Positions 8,657 to 16,790 of a stretch of 64,000 bases of DNA are shown one piece after another (the first letter of the stretch is position 1; each line of letters opens with the position of its first letter). Location of the stretch: assembly GCA_032388755.1 (NCBI GenBank), contig CP135593.1, positions 1,922,001 through 1,986,000 of the forward strand, in the 5' to 3' direction. The notes under the pieces were generated by a model. The model was not told the DNA's origin and ran no database searches. It was given only the letters and a program-made list of their open reading frames with translations. The DNA comes from Neisseria sp. DTU_2020_1000833_1_SI_GRL_NUU_006 (GTDB lineage Bacteria; Pseudomonadota; Gammaproteobacteria; Burkholderiales; Neisseriaceae). Both the position numbers and the translations under genes were made by a program.

Positions 8657-8697
8657 AAAAGGTCGTCTGAAAACCTTTTTCAGACGACCTTTTTTCC
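8657..8697. terminator. DUS hairpin between convergent genes
   Basis: AAAAAGGTCGTCTGAAAA pairs with TTTTTCAGACGACCTTTTTT with T-runs on both strands, so it can end both the Sel1 gene and the symporter gene. Confidence 0.75.
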
Positions 8698-8711
8698 TTT
8701 ACCGAACTCTT

Positions 8712-9671
8712 TTAATCGGATAATTCCGCTTTCGATTCTTTATCTGCTTTCGCCGACCAATAAGATGCGAGCAGCGAGCCGGAAATGTTGTGCCACACGC
8801 TGAACAGCGCGCTGGGTACGGCGACGACAGGGGCTGCGGCAAAATGCGCGGCCGCCAATGCCGCACCCAAACCGGAATTCTGCATACCGACTTCGATGGC
8901 GAGCGTTTTTTGCGCATCGTACGGCAGCTTGCAGATTTTGGCTGCAAAGAAGCCGAGCAGGTAGCCGATGGCGTTGTGCAACACCACAACACCGAAAATC
9001 AACAGCCCGCTCTCAATAATTTTGCCTTTGCTCGCACCGACGACCGCACCGATAATCAACACAATGGCAACCACAGAAACCAAAGGCAAGGCTGCGGCAG
9101 CGCGTTCGGTCTGTTTGCGGAACACAGTATGTGCAATCACGCCGAGCGCAATAGGCAGCAACACCATTTGAACAATGGAAACAAACATCGCCTGCGCATT
9201 GATGTCGAGCATTTCACCTGCCAAAAGCAGGAAAATAGCAGGCGTCAGCAGCGGAGCCAGCAAGGTGGAAGCCGATGTAACTGCGACGGACAAGGCAACG
9301 TTGCCGCGCGCCAAAAAAGTCATCACATTGGAGGCCGTACCGCCCGGACAGCAGCCGACCAAAATCACGCCCACGGCAACTTCAGCAGGCAAATTTAACA
9401 ACTTGACCAAAAAATAGGCAGTCAGCGGCATAATGATAAACTGCGCTGCCACGCCGATAAGGACGGCTTTTGGATGACTGGCGACAATTTTGAAATCTGA
9501 CGGCGTCAGCGTCAGCCCCATGCCGAACATGATGATGCCCAAAAGCCAAGTGATGTAAGGCAGTACCCACTTGAACAATTCGGGATCGAAGAAAGCAACA
9601 GCGGCGCACAATGCCGCCCAAAATGAGAAGGTTTTGCCGACAAAGCGGCTGATTCGTGCAATGGTGTCCAT
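8712..9671 (-). CDS. Bile acid:sodium symporter family protein (ASBT-NM type)
   Basis: Ten-helix inner-membrane sodium-coupled carrier of the BASS family. The 319-aa sequence is very close to what I recall of the structurally solved N. meningitidis homologue ASBT-NM (315 aa): WLLGIIMFGMGLTL, GVILVGCCPGGTASNVMT, IEVGMQNSGL. The residues that bind the two sodium ions in that protein are visible in GTASN and EVGMQNSG. The natural substrate is not a bile acid in these bacteria with certainty; pantoate-like or other organic anions have been proposed for relatives. The gene is single and convergent with the Sel1 gene at 7135. Confidence 0.92.
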   Translation of the reverse strand: MDTIARISRFVGKTFSFWAALCAAVAFFDPELFKWVLPYITWLLGIIMFGMGLTLTPSDFKIVASHPKAVLIGVAAQFIIMPLTAYFLVKLLNLPAEVAVGVILVGCCPGGTASNVMTFLARGNVALSVAVTSASTLLAPLLTPAIFLLLAGEMLDINAQAMFVSIVQMVLLPIALGVIAHTVFRKQTERAAAALPLVSVVAIVLIIGAVVGASKGKIIESGLLIFGVVVLHNAIGYLLGFFAAKICKLPYDAQKTLAIEVGMQNSGLGAALAAAHFAAAPVVAVPSALFSVWHNISGSLLASYWSAKADKESKAELSD

Positions 9672-9825
9672 AAATAGTATGTGCGGTATCGGTTGATAAA
9701 ATTATTGATTAGGAGGACAGTGAAATAAAGTAACACACAAACATCAAAATCTGTTTGGCCGTTGATATTTGTTTCACATCCGTCTAAACGCGAAGCATAC
9801 ACGGCTTTGTAACGGGATGTAAAGA

Positions 9826-9858
9826 AAAGGTCGTCTGAAAGCGTTTCAGACGACCTTT
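9826..9858. terminator. DUS hairpin after rnhB
   Basis: AAAGGTCGTCTGAAA and its inverse flank a short loop between the 3' end of rnhB and the 5' end of the symporter gene. Confidence 0.7.
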
Positions 9859-9872
9859 AAGCCATTCTGCCC

Positions 9873-10463
9873 TCACTCAAACAACCTGCCCTGCGCCAGC
9901 AACGCCTTCACGGGTGCGAAATCGCAGCGGTGTTCGGGCAGCACGCCGTATTTTTGCAGGGCGGCGAGGTGTTGCGCCGTGCCGTAGCCTTTGTGTTTGT
10001 CGAAACCGTATTGCGGATAACGTTCGGCAAGCGCGTACATTTCGGCATCGCGCGCGGTTTTGGCGAGGACGGAGGCGGCGGAGATTTCGATGATTTTGCT
10101 GTCGCCCTTGACGACGGCTTCGGCGGAAACACCCAAATCTTTCGGAACGCGGTTGCCGTCTATCAATACCTTATCCGGCACGACCGCCAAACCCTGGACA
10201 GCGCGGGTCATCGCCAGCATGGTAGCGTGCAGGATGTTGAGTTCGGCGATTTCTTCGGGCGACGCGGAGGCGACGCTCCACGAAACGGCTTGTTCTTTGA
10301 TCAACAGCGCCAAAGCATCGCGCTTCTTCTCGCTGAGTTTTTTCGAATCGGTCAGGCCGTGCAGGTCGTAACGTTCGGGCAGGATGACGGCGGCGGCGAA
10401 CACGCTGCCGACCAGCGGCCCGCGTCCTGCTTCGTCCACGCCTGCAAGGAGGATGGGAGACAT
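9873..10463 (-). CDS. rnhB: Ribonuclease HII
   Basis: Removes misincorporated ribonucleotides and RNA primers from DNA. The 196-aa product has the class HII active site: Asp10 and Glu11 in AGVDEAGRGPLVG, Asp102 in LIDGN and Asp121 in VKGDSK, followed by SAASVLAKTARD. The start at 10463 (MSPILLAGVDEAGRGP) fits the family. In many Proteobacteria rnhB directly follows lpxB. Here the order is kept, but a repeat-filled gap of 641 bases separates them, so rnhB probably has its own transcription start. Confidence 0.95.
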   Translation of the reverse strand: MSPILLAGVDEAGRGPLVGSVFAAAVILPERYDLHGLTDSKKLSEKKRDALALLIKEQAVSWSVASASPEEIAELNILHATMLAMTRAVQGLAVVPDKVLIDGNRVPKDLGVSAEAVVKGDSKIIEISAASVLAKTARDAEMYALAERYPQYGFDKHKGYGTAQHLAALQKYGVLPEHRCDFAPVKALLAQGRLFE

Positions 10464-10498
10464 AGCGTTTCAGTGATAAGGTTCGGTTAACGGGAGAG

Positions 10499-10528
10499 GT
10501 CGTCTGAAAAGGATTTCAGACGGCCTTT
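10499..10528. repeat. Inverted DUS pair, mixed dialect
   Basis: One arm is AGGTCGTCTGAAAA and the other TTTCAGACGGCCTTTT, that is AGGTCGTCTGAA facing AGGCCGTCTGAA. It lies upstream of rnhB. Confidence 0.7.
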
Positions 10529-10556
10529 TGAATGATATGGCGGGCTCAAATAAAAA

Positions 10557-10663
10557 GATAGTGGATTAACTTGAAACCAGGACGGCGTTACCTCGCCTTG
10601 CCGTACTATCTGTACTGTCTGCGGCTTCGTCGCCTTGTCCTGATTTAAATTTAATCCACTATA
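10557..10663. mobile_element. Short Correia repeat element (CREE)
   Basis: About 107 bases in the opposite orientation to the copy at 8552: ATAGTGGATTAACTTGAAAC at the left, CTGCGGCTTCGTCGCCTTGT inside, TTAATCCACTATA at the right. Of the five copies it is the only one not between convergent genes; it lies upstream of rnhB. Confidence 0.87.
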
Positions 10664-10873
10664 ATGTCGGGTTTACTGCCATTATTTTTATCTGCACAGG
10701 AGCAGCGACAGTTTTGCATGGAATCAAAGTCCGCCCTACCCTGTTTTATGCTGTGAAACGGTTTTCGTGGGCAAAGCCCACGCTACAAAAATGGGCCTGT
10801 CAGTTTCGGTCGGACAGACAAGCCATATAGCCGATTCACTTCATTTTTGATACGGCACCTATCGCCCGCCGTC

Positions 10874-10968
10874 ATTCCCGCACAGGCGGGAACCCTGTCC
10901 TCAACTTTTCAGAACTATTTAAAGATTGTCATCATTTCAAACTTCTGGATTCCCACCTGCGCGGAAGT
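10874..10968. repeat. dRS3/RS mosaic repeat unit
   Basis: A dRS3 motif ATTCCC(N8)GGGAAC (10874-10893) and a degenerate second motif (10949-10968) flank a 55-base RS core. The core matches the inverse of the core at 48435-48489. Confidence 0.65.
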
Positions 10969-11104
10969 AACGGCGCGTGATTTTCTGATTTGAATTTACT
11001 GCAAAACCATCAGATTCATCCCACAGGTCGGGCATACTCTTTATCGGGCAATAAGTATCAGGGGTCGTCTGAAAGCGTAGAAGAAACGGGCGCAATGGGT
11101 TTCG

Positions 11105-12256
11105 CTAAAAGCCTGCTTCGGATAAAACGGCTTCAGCCGCCAATGCATCGGTATCTTTCTTCAACAGCAAATGCAGTTCGCGGAAATCCTGTTTCAGTGC
11201 AGCAGCGGCTTCGGGGTGGTCGTACCAATAGGCAACGGCGGCGGCGAGTTTTTCCGGTTCGGCATCGTGTTGCAAAAGTTCCGGCACGGCGACTTTGTCC
11301 AACAGGATATTGGGCAGGCCGACATGCGACACTTTGACTTTACGTTTCACATAAAAATAGGTCAGCGGCGAAATTTTGTAGCTGATGACCATCGGCCGTT
11401 TGCACAAGGCGACTTCGAGGGTGGCGGTACCGCTGGTTACCAACACGACATCGGCGGCGGTGCAGACGGTATCGGACTGTTTTTCGGTGATGGTAACGGG
11501 AATGGCGGAAAATTCGGGCTGCGCCAGAATTTCACCGATGCGCCTGCGTGTGGCGGCAGTGGCGGCGGGGAGCAGGAATTGCGCCTGCGAATAGCGTTTG
11601 AGCAGCAATAAGGCCGTCTGAAAAAACAAAGGAGCCATATAGTCGATTTCGCTGACACGGCTGCCCGGCAGCAAGGCGAGCACGACAGCTTCGTCGGCCA
11701 CGCCCAACTTGGCGCGCGCGGCGGCACGGTCGTCGTCCAGCGGCATGGTTTGCGCCATCGGATGACCGACAAACTCGGCTCTGCCGCCCGCATCAAGGTA
11801 AAGCTGCGGCTCCATTGGGAACAGACACAGCACGCGGTTGACCTGATGCACGATTTTATTTACCCGTTCGCGCCGCCACGCCCACACCGATGGGCTGACA
11901 TAATGGACGGTGGGGATGCCCGCCTTTTTGAGTTTTTCCGCCACACCCAGATTGAAATCGGGCGCGTCGATGCCGACAAAGACATCAGGTTTGATGCGGA
12001 TAAGGTCGTTCACCAGCCCTTTGCGGATTTTCAGGATTTCAGGCAGGCGTTTGACCACTTCGACAAAGCCGCGCACCGCCAGTTTTTCCTGGTCGTACAG
12101 GCTCTCAAATCCTTCCGCCTTCATGCGTTCGCCGCCGATACCGATAAATTTCGCATCAGGGCGGCGTTGTTTGATGGCGCGGATAAGGTGCGCGCCGAGC
12201 AGGTCGCCGGATGCTTCGCCGACGCTGATGGCGATAAGTGGGGAATGGTTCATCAT
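11105..12256 (-). CDS. lpxB: Lipid-A-disaccharide synthase
   Basis: Joins UDP-2,3-diacylglucosamine and lipid X to form the lipid A disaccharide; a peripheral inner-membrane GT19 glycosyltransferase. The 383-aa product shows the family start AISVGEASGDLLGAHLI, the FVGIDAPDFN element, the VSPSVWAWR motif and the C-terminal TSGTATLEVALC nucleotide-binding motif. An internal CCGTCTGAA-type DUS lies near 11611. A tandem ATG-ATG start (12256 or 12253) follows a weak GTAACG. It is separated from the mla genes by a DUS hairpin. Confidence 0.95.
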   Translation of the reverse strand: MMNHSPLIAISVGEASGDLLGAHLIRAIKQRRPDAKFIGIGGERMKAEGFESLYDQEKLAVRGFVEVVKRLPEILKIRKGLVNDLIRIKPDVFVGIDAPDFNLGVAEKLKKAGIPTVHYVSPSVWAWRRERVNKIVHQVNRVLCLFPMEPQLYLDAGGRAEFVGHPMAQTMPLDDDRAAARAKLGVADEAVVLALLPGSRVSEIDYMAPLFFQTALLLLKRYSQAQFLLPAATAATRRRIGEILAQPEFSAIPVTITEKQSDTVCTAADVVLVTSGTATLEVALCKRPMVISYKISPLTYFYVKRKVKVSHVGLPNILLDKVAVPELLQHDAEPEKLAAAVAYWYDHPEAAAALKQDFRELHLLLKKDTDALAAEAVLSEAGF

Positions 12257-12276
12257 CGTTACAGGAAAATAGATTG

Positions 12277-12306
12277 AGGTCGTCTGAAAAGGTTTTCAGA
12301 CGACCT
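12277..12306 (-). terminator. DUS hairpin ending the mla operon
   Basis: AGGTCGTCTGAAAA (12277-12290) pairs with TTTTCAGACGACCT (12293-12306) with a 2-base loop, directly after the mlaA stop and before lpxB. Confidence 0.65.
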
Positions 12307-12314
12307 TATGGAGA

Positions 12315-13115
12315 TTATTCGGCAGGAATCGGCTCAAATTCGGCAGCGGATTGCGCGGAAGGTTCGGCAAAATCGGTTGCCCCGGGTGCATCGCTGTCCA
12401 CCAATTCGTCGATGTCGATATTGTCGTCCTCGCCTTGCGGTAATGTTCCGCCGGTTTGGCGGCTGCGCACTTTCATGTAGAGGTCGCGGGTGTAGCTGTA
12501 TTTGTCGATGGCTGCGCCTTCGAGGCTGTCGGTCAGGTCGAGCAGTTCTTTACGGGTGTTGATGGCCTGCAGGCCGATTGTGCCCCAGCGTCCTGCTCTG
12601 GTGTGGAAGACGGCGTTTTTAACTGGGTAGACGGTGGTAACGGCGTTGCCAATGGTATCGCGTACGGTAGATGGGCCGAACAGGGGGACAACGAAGTAGT
12701 TGCTGTTTTTCCAGCCCCATGAGGCGAAGGTGTCGCCGAGGGTGTTTTTATTGCTGGGTACGCCGCCTGCACCGGCTACGTCGATTAAACCGCCAAGGCC
12801 GAAGGTGGTGTTGATGCCGACGCGGACGAGGTCTTCGCTGGCGCGTTTGACGTCAAGGCGCAGAACATTGCTGCCGAAGCTGACGACATCGCGCAGGTTG
12901 TTGAAGAAGTTGCTCACGCCGGTGCGGACGGGCTTGGGCGTTATTTTGCGGTAGCCGCGTGCGACGGGGGCGAGGACGTATTGGTCGGCCTTGTCGTTGA
13001 ATTTGAATACGGCGCGGTTGTAGCCTTCGTAGGGGTCGGCGGGATTGGTTTCGGCAAATGCGGGGGTTGAGGCCATGCCGATGAGGAGTAGGAGTGAAGC
13101 GGTGGTTTTTTTCAT
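12315..13115 (-). CDS. mlaA: MlaA (VacJ) outer-membrane phospholipid removal protein
   Basis: Removes misplaced phospholipids from the outer leaflet of the outer membrane and passes them to the Mla shuttle. The 266-aa product has the MlaA hallmark PADPYEGYNRAVFKFND just after the signal peptide, then RTGVSNFFNNLRDVV and LGDTFASWGW. The signal peptide ends TPAFA at residue 21 with no cysteine, so it lacks the lipobox found in E. coli MlaA and looks like a type I substrate. The C-terminal 45 residues are acidic and low-complexity. Its ATG overlaps the mlaB stop (ATGA). Being last in mlaFEDCBA puts it in the operon rather than separate as in E. coli. Confidence 0.93.
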   Translation of the reverse strand: MKKTTASLLLLIGMASTPAFAETNPADPYEGYNRAVFKFNDKADQYVLAPVARGYRKITPKPVRTGVSNFFNNLRDVVSFGSNVLRLDVKRASEDLVRVGINTTFGLGGLIDVAGAGGVPSNKNTLGDTFASWGWKNSNYFVVPLFGPSTVRDTIGNAVTTVYPVKNAVFHTRAGRWGTIGLQAINTRKELLDLTDSLEGAAIDKYSYTRDLYMKVRSRQTGGTLPQGEDDNIDIDELVDSDAPGATDFAEPSAQSAAEFEPIPAE

Positions 13116-13390
13116 GGGTTTAACCAGTCTTTGATTTCGTAAAGCTCGGACAGGGTACGCACGGATTCGGGTATGCCTTGCAGGGTGATTTTTCCGTCCG
13201 GACGGCGCAGTGCGTCAAGCAGCAGGGACACGCAGGCGGAATCAGCGCGTCCGACGCCGCTCAAATCGACCGCGCGGGTGTCTTTCAGACGACATTGCTG
13301 CCTGAAGCGGGTAAAGGCGTCGGCGGTCAAGGTTTTGACGGTAATGTCGCCGCTGATGTGCAACGTGCCGTCGCGAAGTTCGGTTTGCAT
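13112..13390 (-). CDS. mlaB: STAS-domain protein MlaB
   Basis: Cytoplasmic STAS-domain subunit that stabilises the MlaF ATPase in the MlaFEDB transporter. The 92-aa product has the STAS core VDLSGVGRADSACVSLLLDA (41-60). Ser51 lies where the conserved Ser/Thr of STAS proteins is expected. The stop overlaps the mlaA start by four bases (ATGA), indicating translational coupling. A degenerate DUS-like stretch near 13286-13296 is read in frame. Confidence 0.87.
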   Translation of the reverse strand: MQTELRDGTLHISGDITVKTLTADAFTRFRQQCRLKDTRAVDLSGVGRADSACVSLLLDALRRPDGKITLQGIPESVRTLSELYEIKDWLNP

Positions 13391-13488
13391 GGCTGTCTTG
13401 TCAACTTAATCTTGGATGATAAAACCTGAAGGTTATTGTGTGCGAAAGCCATGTCGTCTGAAAACGGACGGCATGACTTATCTTTGCA

Positions 13489-14079
13489 TTATTTGCTGCC
13501 GTTTTTGGCTTTCAGTTCGGCAATCAGTCCGTCCACGCCTTTGGCTTTGATGGTTTCGCCGAATTGGTTGCGGTACACGGTTACCAAGCTTGCGCCTTCG
13601 ATGGCGACGTTGTAGGCGCGGTATTTATTGCCGCTTTGGTAGGTGGTAAAGTCCATGTTGACGGGTTTTTGACCGGGTACGCTGACTTCGGCGCGGACGA
13701 TGATTTCTTTGCCGCCTTTATTGACAACGGGGTTGTCTTTGACGTTGACGCTGGCGTTTTTGAATTTCAACATAGTGCCGGAGTAGGTGCGGATCAGCAG
13801 GGTTTGAAATTCTTTGGTCAACGCTTGTTTTTGCGCGTCAGACGCGGTACGCCAAGGGTTGCCGACTGCCAGCGCGGTCATGCGTTGGAAATCGAAATAG
13901 GGAATCGCGTAGGCTTCGGCTTTGTGGCGGGCGGTGTTGGCATCGCCGCTTTTTAAGATGCTCAATACTTGAGTGGCGTTTTGACGGATTTGGTTCACTG
14001 CGTCGGCAGGGGCGGCAACCGCCATGCTGATGCTCAAGATGCCGATGCTCAGTGCGCTGATGAAAGAGGTTTTTTTCAT
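13489..14079 (-). CDS. mlaC: Periplasmic phospholipid shuttle MlaC
   Basis: Soluble carrier that moves phospholipid between MlaA and the inner-membrane MlaFEDB complex. The 196-aa precursor has a signal peptide ending SMAVA before APADAVNQIRQNA, then the MlaC fold with DFQRMTALAVGNPWRTAS and the conserved YRNQFGETIKAKGVDGLI near the C-terminus. The start at 14079 is chosen over the open frame to 14100 because AGGACAC lies nine bases upstream and the signal peptide begins there. A gap of 36 bases to mlaD fits an operon. Confidence 0.93.
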   Translation of the reverse strand: MKKTSFISALSIGILSISMAVAAPADAVNQIRQNATQVLSILKSGDANTARHKAEAYAIPYFDFQRMTALAVGNPWRTASDAQKQALTKEFQTLLIRTYSGTMLKFKNASVNVKDNPVVNKGGKEIIVRAEVSVPGQKPVNMDFTTYQSGNKYRAYNVAIEGASLVTVYRNQFGETIKAKGVDGLIAELKAKNGSK

Positions 14080-14115
14080 GATTAAGTGTCCTAGTATCAA
14101 TATGATGGTGTACGT

Positions 14116-14613
14116 TTATTCGGTGGTTTTTGCTGCATCGTTGCCGCCCGCCGCGTTTTTCTCGGCGAAGCTGGTCATGAATTTACCGATCAGGTTTTCC
14201 AGAACCATGGCGGAGCTGGTAACGGAAATGGTATCGCCCGCAGTGAGGGGCTCCGTGTCGCCGCCTTGTTGCAGGCCGATATATTGTTCGCCCAACAGGC
14301 CGGAAGTCAGGATTTGCGCGGAAACGTCGCTGCTGAACTGATATTTGCTGTCCAAATCGAGGCGGACTTTCGCCTGATAGGATTTCGGGTCAAGCTCGAT
14401 GGAACCGACGCGTCCGACCAATACGCCCGCGGATTTGATCGGCGCGTTGGCTTTCAGGCCGCCGATGTCGCTGAAATCGGCATATACGGTATAAGTCTTG
14501 CCGGAATTGCCGAATGCCGCGCCGCCCGCCACGCGGAAAGCGAGAAAGCCGACCGCTGCCACGCCGAGCAGGACAAACAGTCCGACCCAAAATTCCAATA
14601 CATTTTTTTTCAT
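14116..14613 (-). CDS. mlaD: MCE-domain protein MlaD
   Basis: Inner-membrane-anchored MCE subunit that forms a hexameric ring above MlaE. The 165-aa product has one N-terminal membrane segment (about 7-29) and an MCE domain (about 38-115) with TYTVYADFSDIGGLKANAPI, GVLVGRVGSI and the central SGLLGEQYIGL loop. The ATG at 14613 follows AAGGAACT. The open frame extends 18 codons further, but those codons translate a DUS (MTGRLK) and overlap mlaE. That DUS separates the functional starts of mlaE and mlaD. Confidence 0.94.
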   Translation of the reverse strand: MKKNVLEFWVGLFVLLGVAAVGFLAFRVAGGAAFGNSGKTYTVYADFSDIGGLKANAPIKSAGVLVGRVGSIELDPKSYQAKVRLDLDSKYQFSSDVSAQILTSGLLGEQYIGLQQGGDTEPLTAGDTISVTSSAMVLENLIGKFMTSFAEKNAAGGNDAAKTTE

Positions 14614-14663
14614 TAAAGTTCCTTGAATATCCAATGTTCTTTGTTTCGTTTTCAGACGACCTG

Positions 14664-15440
14664 TCAATCCGTAAACATCAATGCGGTCAACACAAAGTCA
14701 ATCGCCAAAATCGTCAGGGCGGACGAAACCACCGTACGCGTGCTGGCGCGTAAAATACCTTCCGAGGTCGGGACGCAGTGGAAGCCCTGATGCACGGCAA
14801 TCAGCGTTACCGCCACGCCGAACGCGGCGGATTTAATCAGACCGTTGATTACATCGTAATGGATCGTGATGTTGTTTTGCATCTGAGACCAGAAAATGCC
14901 GCTGTCCAAACCCAGCCAAGTTACGCCGACCAAATACGCGCCGTAAATCCCTGCCACGTTGAAAATCGAAGCCAAAAGCGGCATGGAAAACACGCCCGCC
15001 CAAAAGCGCGGCGCAACCACGCGGGCGACAGGGTTGACCGCCATCACGTTCATCGCTTCGAGCTGTTCGGTCGTTTTCATCAAACCGATTTCGCTGGTCA
15101 TCGCACCGCCCGCGCTGCTGGCAAACAGAATCGCCGCCAACACCGGACCCAGTTCGCGCAACAGCGAAGCCGCAACCATATAGCCCAAAATATCGGCGGA
15201 TTTGAATTTCGACAACTGCGTATAGCCCTGCAACCCCAAAACCATGCCGACGAACAGCCCTGAAACGGCAACAATCAACACCGACAGCACGCCGGCAAAA
15301 TACACTTGGCGCACGCTCAGGCGCGGACGGACGAAAGCCGTACCGGATTTCGCCAGAATGTTCAGCAGAAACAGCGTAATACTGCCGAGGGATTGAATAA
15401 AGCCGAGGGTTTTCGCCCCGACGGAACGGATAAAATTCAT
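14664..15440 (-). CDS. mlaE: MlaE permease
   Basis: Permease of the phospholipid transporter MlaFEDB; five to six membrane segments. The 258-aa product shows the MlaE-family core LRELGPVLAAILFASSAGGA, TEIG-like MTSEIGLMKTTEQLEAM and PRFWAGVFSMPLL. The last 40 residues include the VPTSEGILRASTRTVV element found in the family. It lies 136 bases after mlaF, and that gap is packed with four DUS copies, so mlaE may be partly uncoupled from mlaF. Confidence 0.95.
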   Translation of the reverse strand: MNFIRSVGAKTLGFIQSLGSITLFLLNILAKSGTAFVRPRLSVRQVYFAGVLSVLIVAVSGLFVGMVLGLQGYTQLSKFKSADILGYMVAASLLRELGPVLAAILFASSAGGAMTSEIGLMKTTEQLEAMNVMAVNPVARVVAPRFWAGVFSMPLLASIFNVAGIYGAYLVGVTWLGLDSGIFWSQMQNNITIHYDVINGLIKSAAFGVAVTLIAVHQGFHCVPTSEGILRASTRTVVSSALTILAIDFVLTALMFTD

Positions 15441-15464
15441 AGGTTTCCATTACGGATTAACGGG

Positions 15465-15576
15465 TTTCAGACGACCTTTTAGGATGATGATGGGTCGTCT
15501 GAAAAATGATTTCGGCTTCAGGCAACAACGGTTCAAACGTTTCAGACGACGTCTGCAAACCGAGGTCGTCTGAAAA
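15465..15576. repeat. Cluster of four DUS copies between mlaF and mlaE
   Basis: Copies in alternating orientation near 15465-15478, 15492-15504, 15537-15550 and 15563-15576. Adjacent inverse pairs can form hairpins, so the stretch may attenuate transcription inside the operon. Confidence 0.75.
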
Positions 15577-16377
15577 CTACCCAAGCAAATCTTGTTGCAA
15601 CGACGTTTGCGCGGGATAGCGGTATGCAACGGGGCCGTCTGCCAAGCCGCCGACAAACTGGCGCACCCAAGGCGAATCCAGTTCGCGCATTTCCTGCGGC
15701 GAGCCGGAGAACATAATTTCGCCGTGTGCCAAGAAAATCACTTGATCGACGATTTCCAAAGATTTTTCAATGTCGTGCGTCACCATAATACTGGTCGAAC
15801 GCAAAGCCTTGTTGACGCGGCTGATCAAGTGGGCAATCACGCCCAAGGAAATCGGATCAAGACCGGTAAACGGCTCGTCGTACAACATGATTTCAGGGTC
15901 GAGCGCAATCGTGCGGGCAAGTGCGACGCGGCGCGACATCCCGCCGGAGAGTTCGGACGGCATCAGGTTTTCCACGCCGCGCAGACCGACTGCGTTCAAT
16001 TTCAACAAAACCAAATCGCGGATAACCGCTTCCGGCAGGCGCGTCAGTTCGCGCATCGGAAAAGCGATATTGTCGAATACAGACAAATCGGTAAACAGCG
16101 CGCCATGCTGGAACAACACGCCCATGCGGCGGCGGTGTTCGTACAATTCGTCAGCCGAAAAGCCCGCCAAATCACGTCCTTCAATCAAAACCTTACCCGA
16201 CTGAGGATGAATCTGACCTGTAATCAGCCGCATCAGCGTGGTTTTGCCGCTGCCCGAACCGCCCATCACGGCGGCAAAGTTTCCTTGGGGAATGCTGAAA
16301 TTGATATTGTTCAGAATCGGACGGTCGCCATACGCGAAGGCAACGTCTTTCATTTCGATGAAGGGTACGGAACTCAT
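15577..16377 (-). CDS. mlaF: MlaF ATP-binding subunit
   Basis: ABC ATPase that powers MlaFEDB, on the cytoplasmic face of the inner membrane. The 266-aa product has Walker A GGSGSGKT (39-46), Q-loop Phe-Gln near 89-90, signature LSGGM (143-147), Walker B IMLYDEP (163-169) and a switch His in VTHD. It is first in the order mlaFEDCBA. The end of the protein lies next to the first DUS of the mlaF-mlaE gap. Confidence 0.95.
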   Translation of the reverse strand: MSSVPFIEMKDVAFAYGDRPILNNINFSIPQGNFAAVMGGSGSGKTTLMRLITGQIHPQSGKVLIEGRDLAGFSADELYEHRRRMGVLFQHGALFTDLSVFDNIAFPMRELTRLPEAVIRDLVLLKLNAVGLRGVENLMPSELSGGMSRRVALARTIALDPEIMLYDEPFTGLDPISLGVIAHLISRVNKALRSTSIMVTHDIEKSLEIVDQVIFLAHGEIMFSGSPQEMRELDSPWVRQFVGGLADGPVAYRYPAQTSLQQDLLG

Positions 16378-16790
16378 GAAAGGGAAGATAAGGCGGGATG
16401 TATTTTAATTACTTGCATTGTAAAGCTTATCAAGGTGTCGGGCAATTTTCAGACGACCTTATCAAGAAAACGTCTGTTAAGAAGCGTGAAAATCATGTGT
16501 TTGGCAGAAATTTTAAGACCATTGGAATGGTTAAGATTGAAGTCTTGCAACCTGTTGTCTTCATTTCAGAACGGGGCGCGTTACAGAACTTAATAATCCT
16601 AAACATACCGTTTTTCGCCGGCGCGTGAAATTTTAAATTTATGGCAAGATTTTGTAGGCAAAGACACAACATTCTACAAACAAAACTTACATTTCAAATA
16701 AATTTGTGAAAGTCCTCCCATTTAAAACAAACCGGTCTGCCTGCAAAACAAAGCTTGTTTCACAGGCAGACCGGTTATTGGCCGCGTCAA
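16378..16790. other. Intergenic region upstream of mlaF
   Basis: 413 bases. It contains a single DUS (about 16449-16460) and a GC-rich hairpin (16730-16776) that ends the copper-protein gene. The rest is A/T-rich and should contain the mla promoter, which I cannot place with confidence. No gene is visible. Confidence 0.55.
16730..16776 (-). terminator. GC-rich terminator hairpin after the Csp-like gene
   Basis: AACCGGTCTGCCTG (16730-16743) pairs perfectly with CAGGCAGACCGGTT (16763-16776). On the minus strand it is followed by TGTTTTAAA. It is not DUS-based. Confidence 0.75.

Larger units (their letters stand above)
10464..11104. other. Repeat-filled intergenic region between lpxB and rnhB
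   Basis: No gene is visible in 641 bases. It contains, in order, a DUS hairpin (10499-10528), a Correia element (10557-10663), a palindromic CGTGGGCAAAGCCCACGCTAC (10766-10786), a 30-base segment repeated near 47543, a dRS3/RS mosaic unit (10874-10968) and a single DUS (11063-11074). Such layering is typical of neisserial intergenic mosaic elements. Confidence 0.75.

Noticed and set aside
8552..8697. Small RNA gene formed by the Correia element and DUS hairpin
   Set aside because: Stem-loops are explained by known repeats; no promoter or independent conservation can be seen.
13286..13296. DUS inside mlaB
   Set aside because: TTTCAGACGACAT lacks the final bases of the uptake consensus and is explained as coding sequence.
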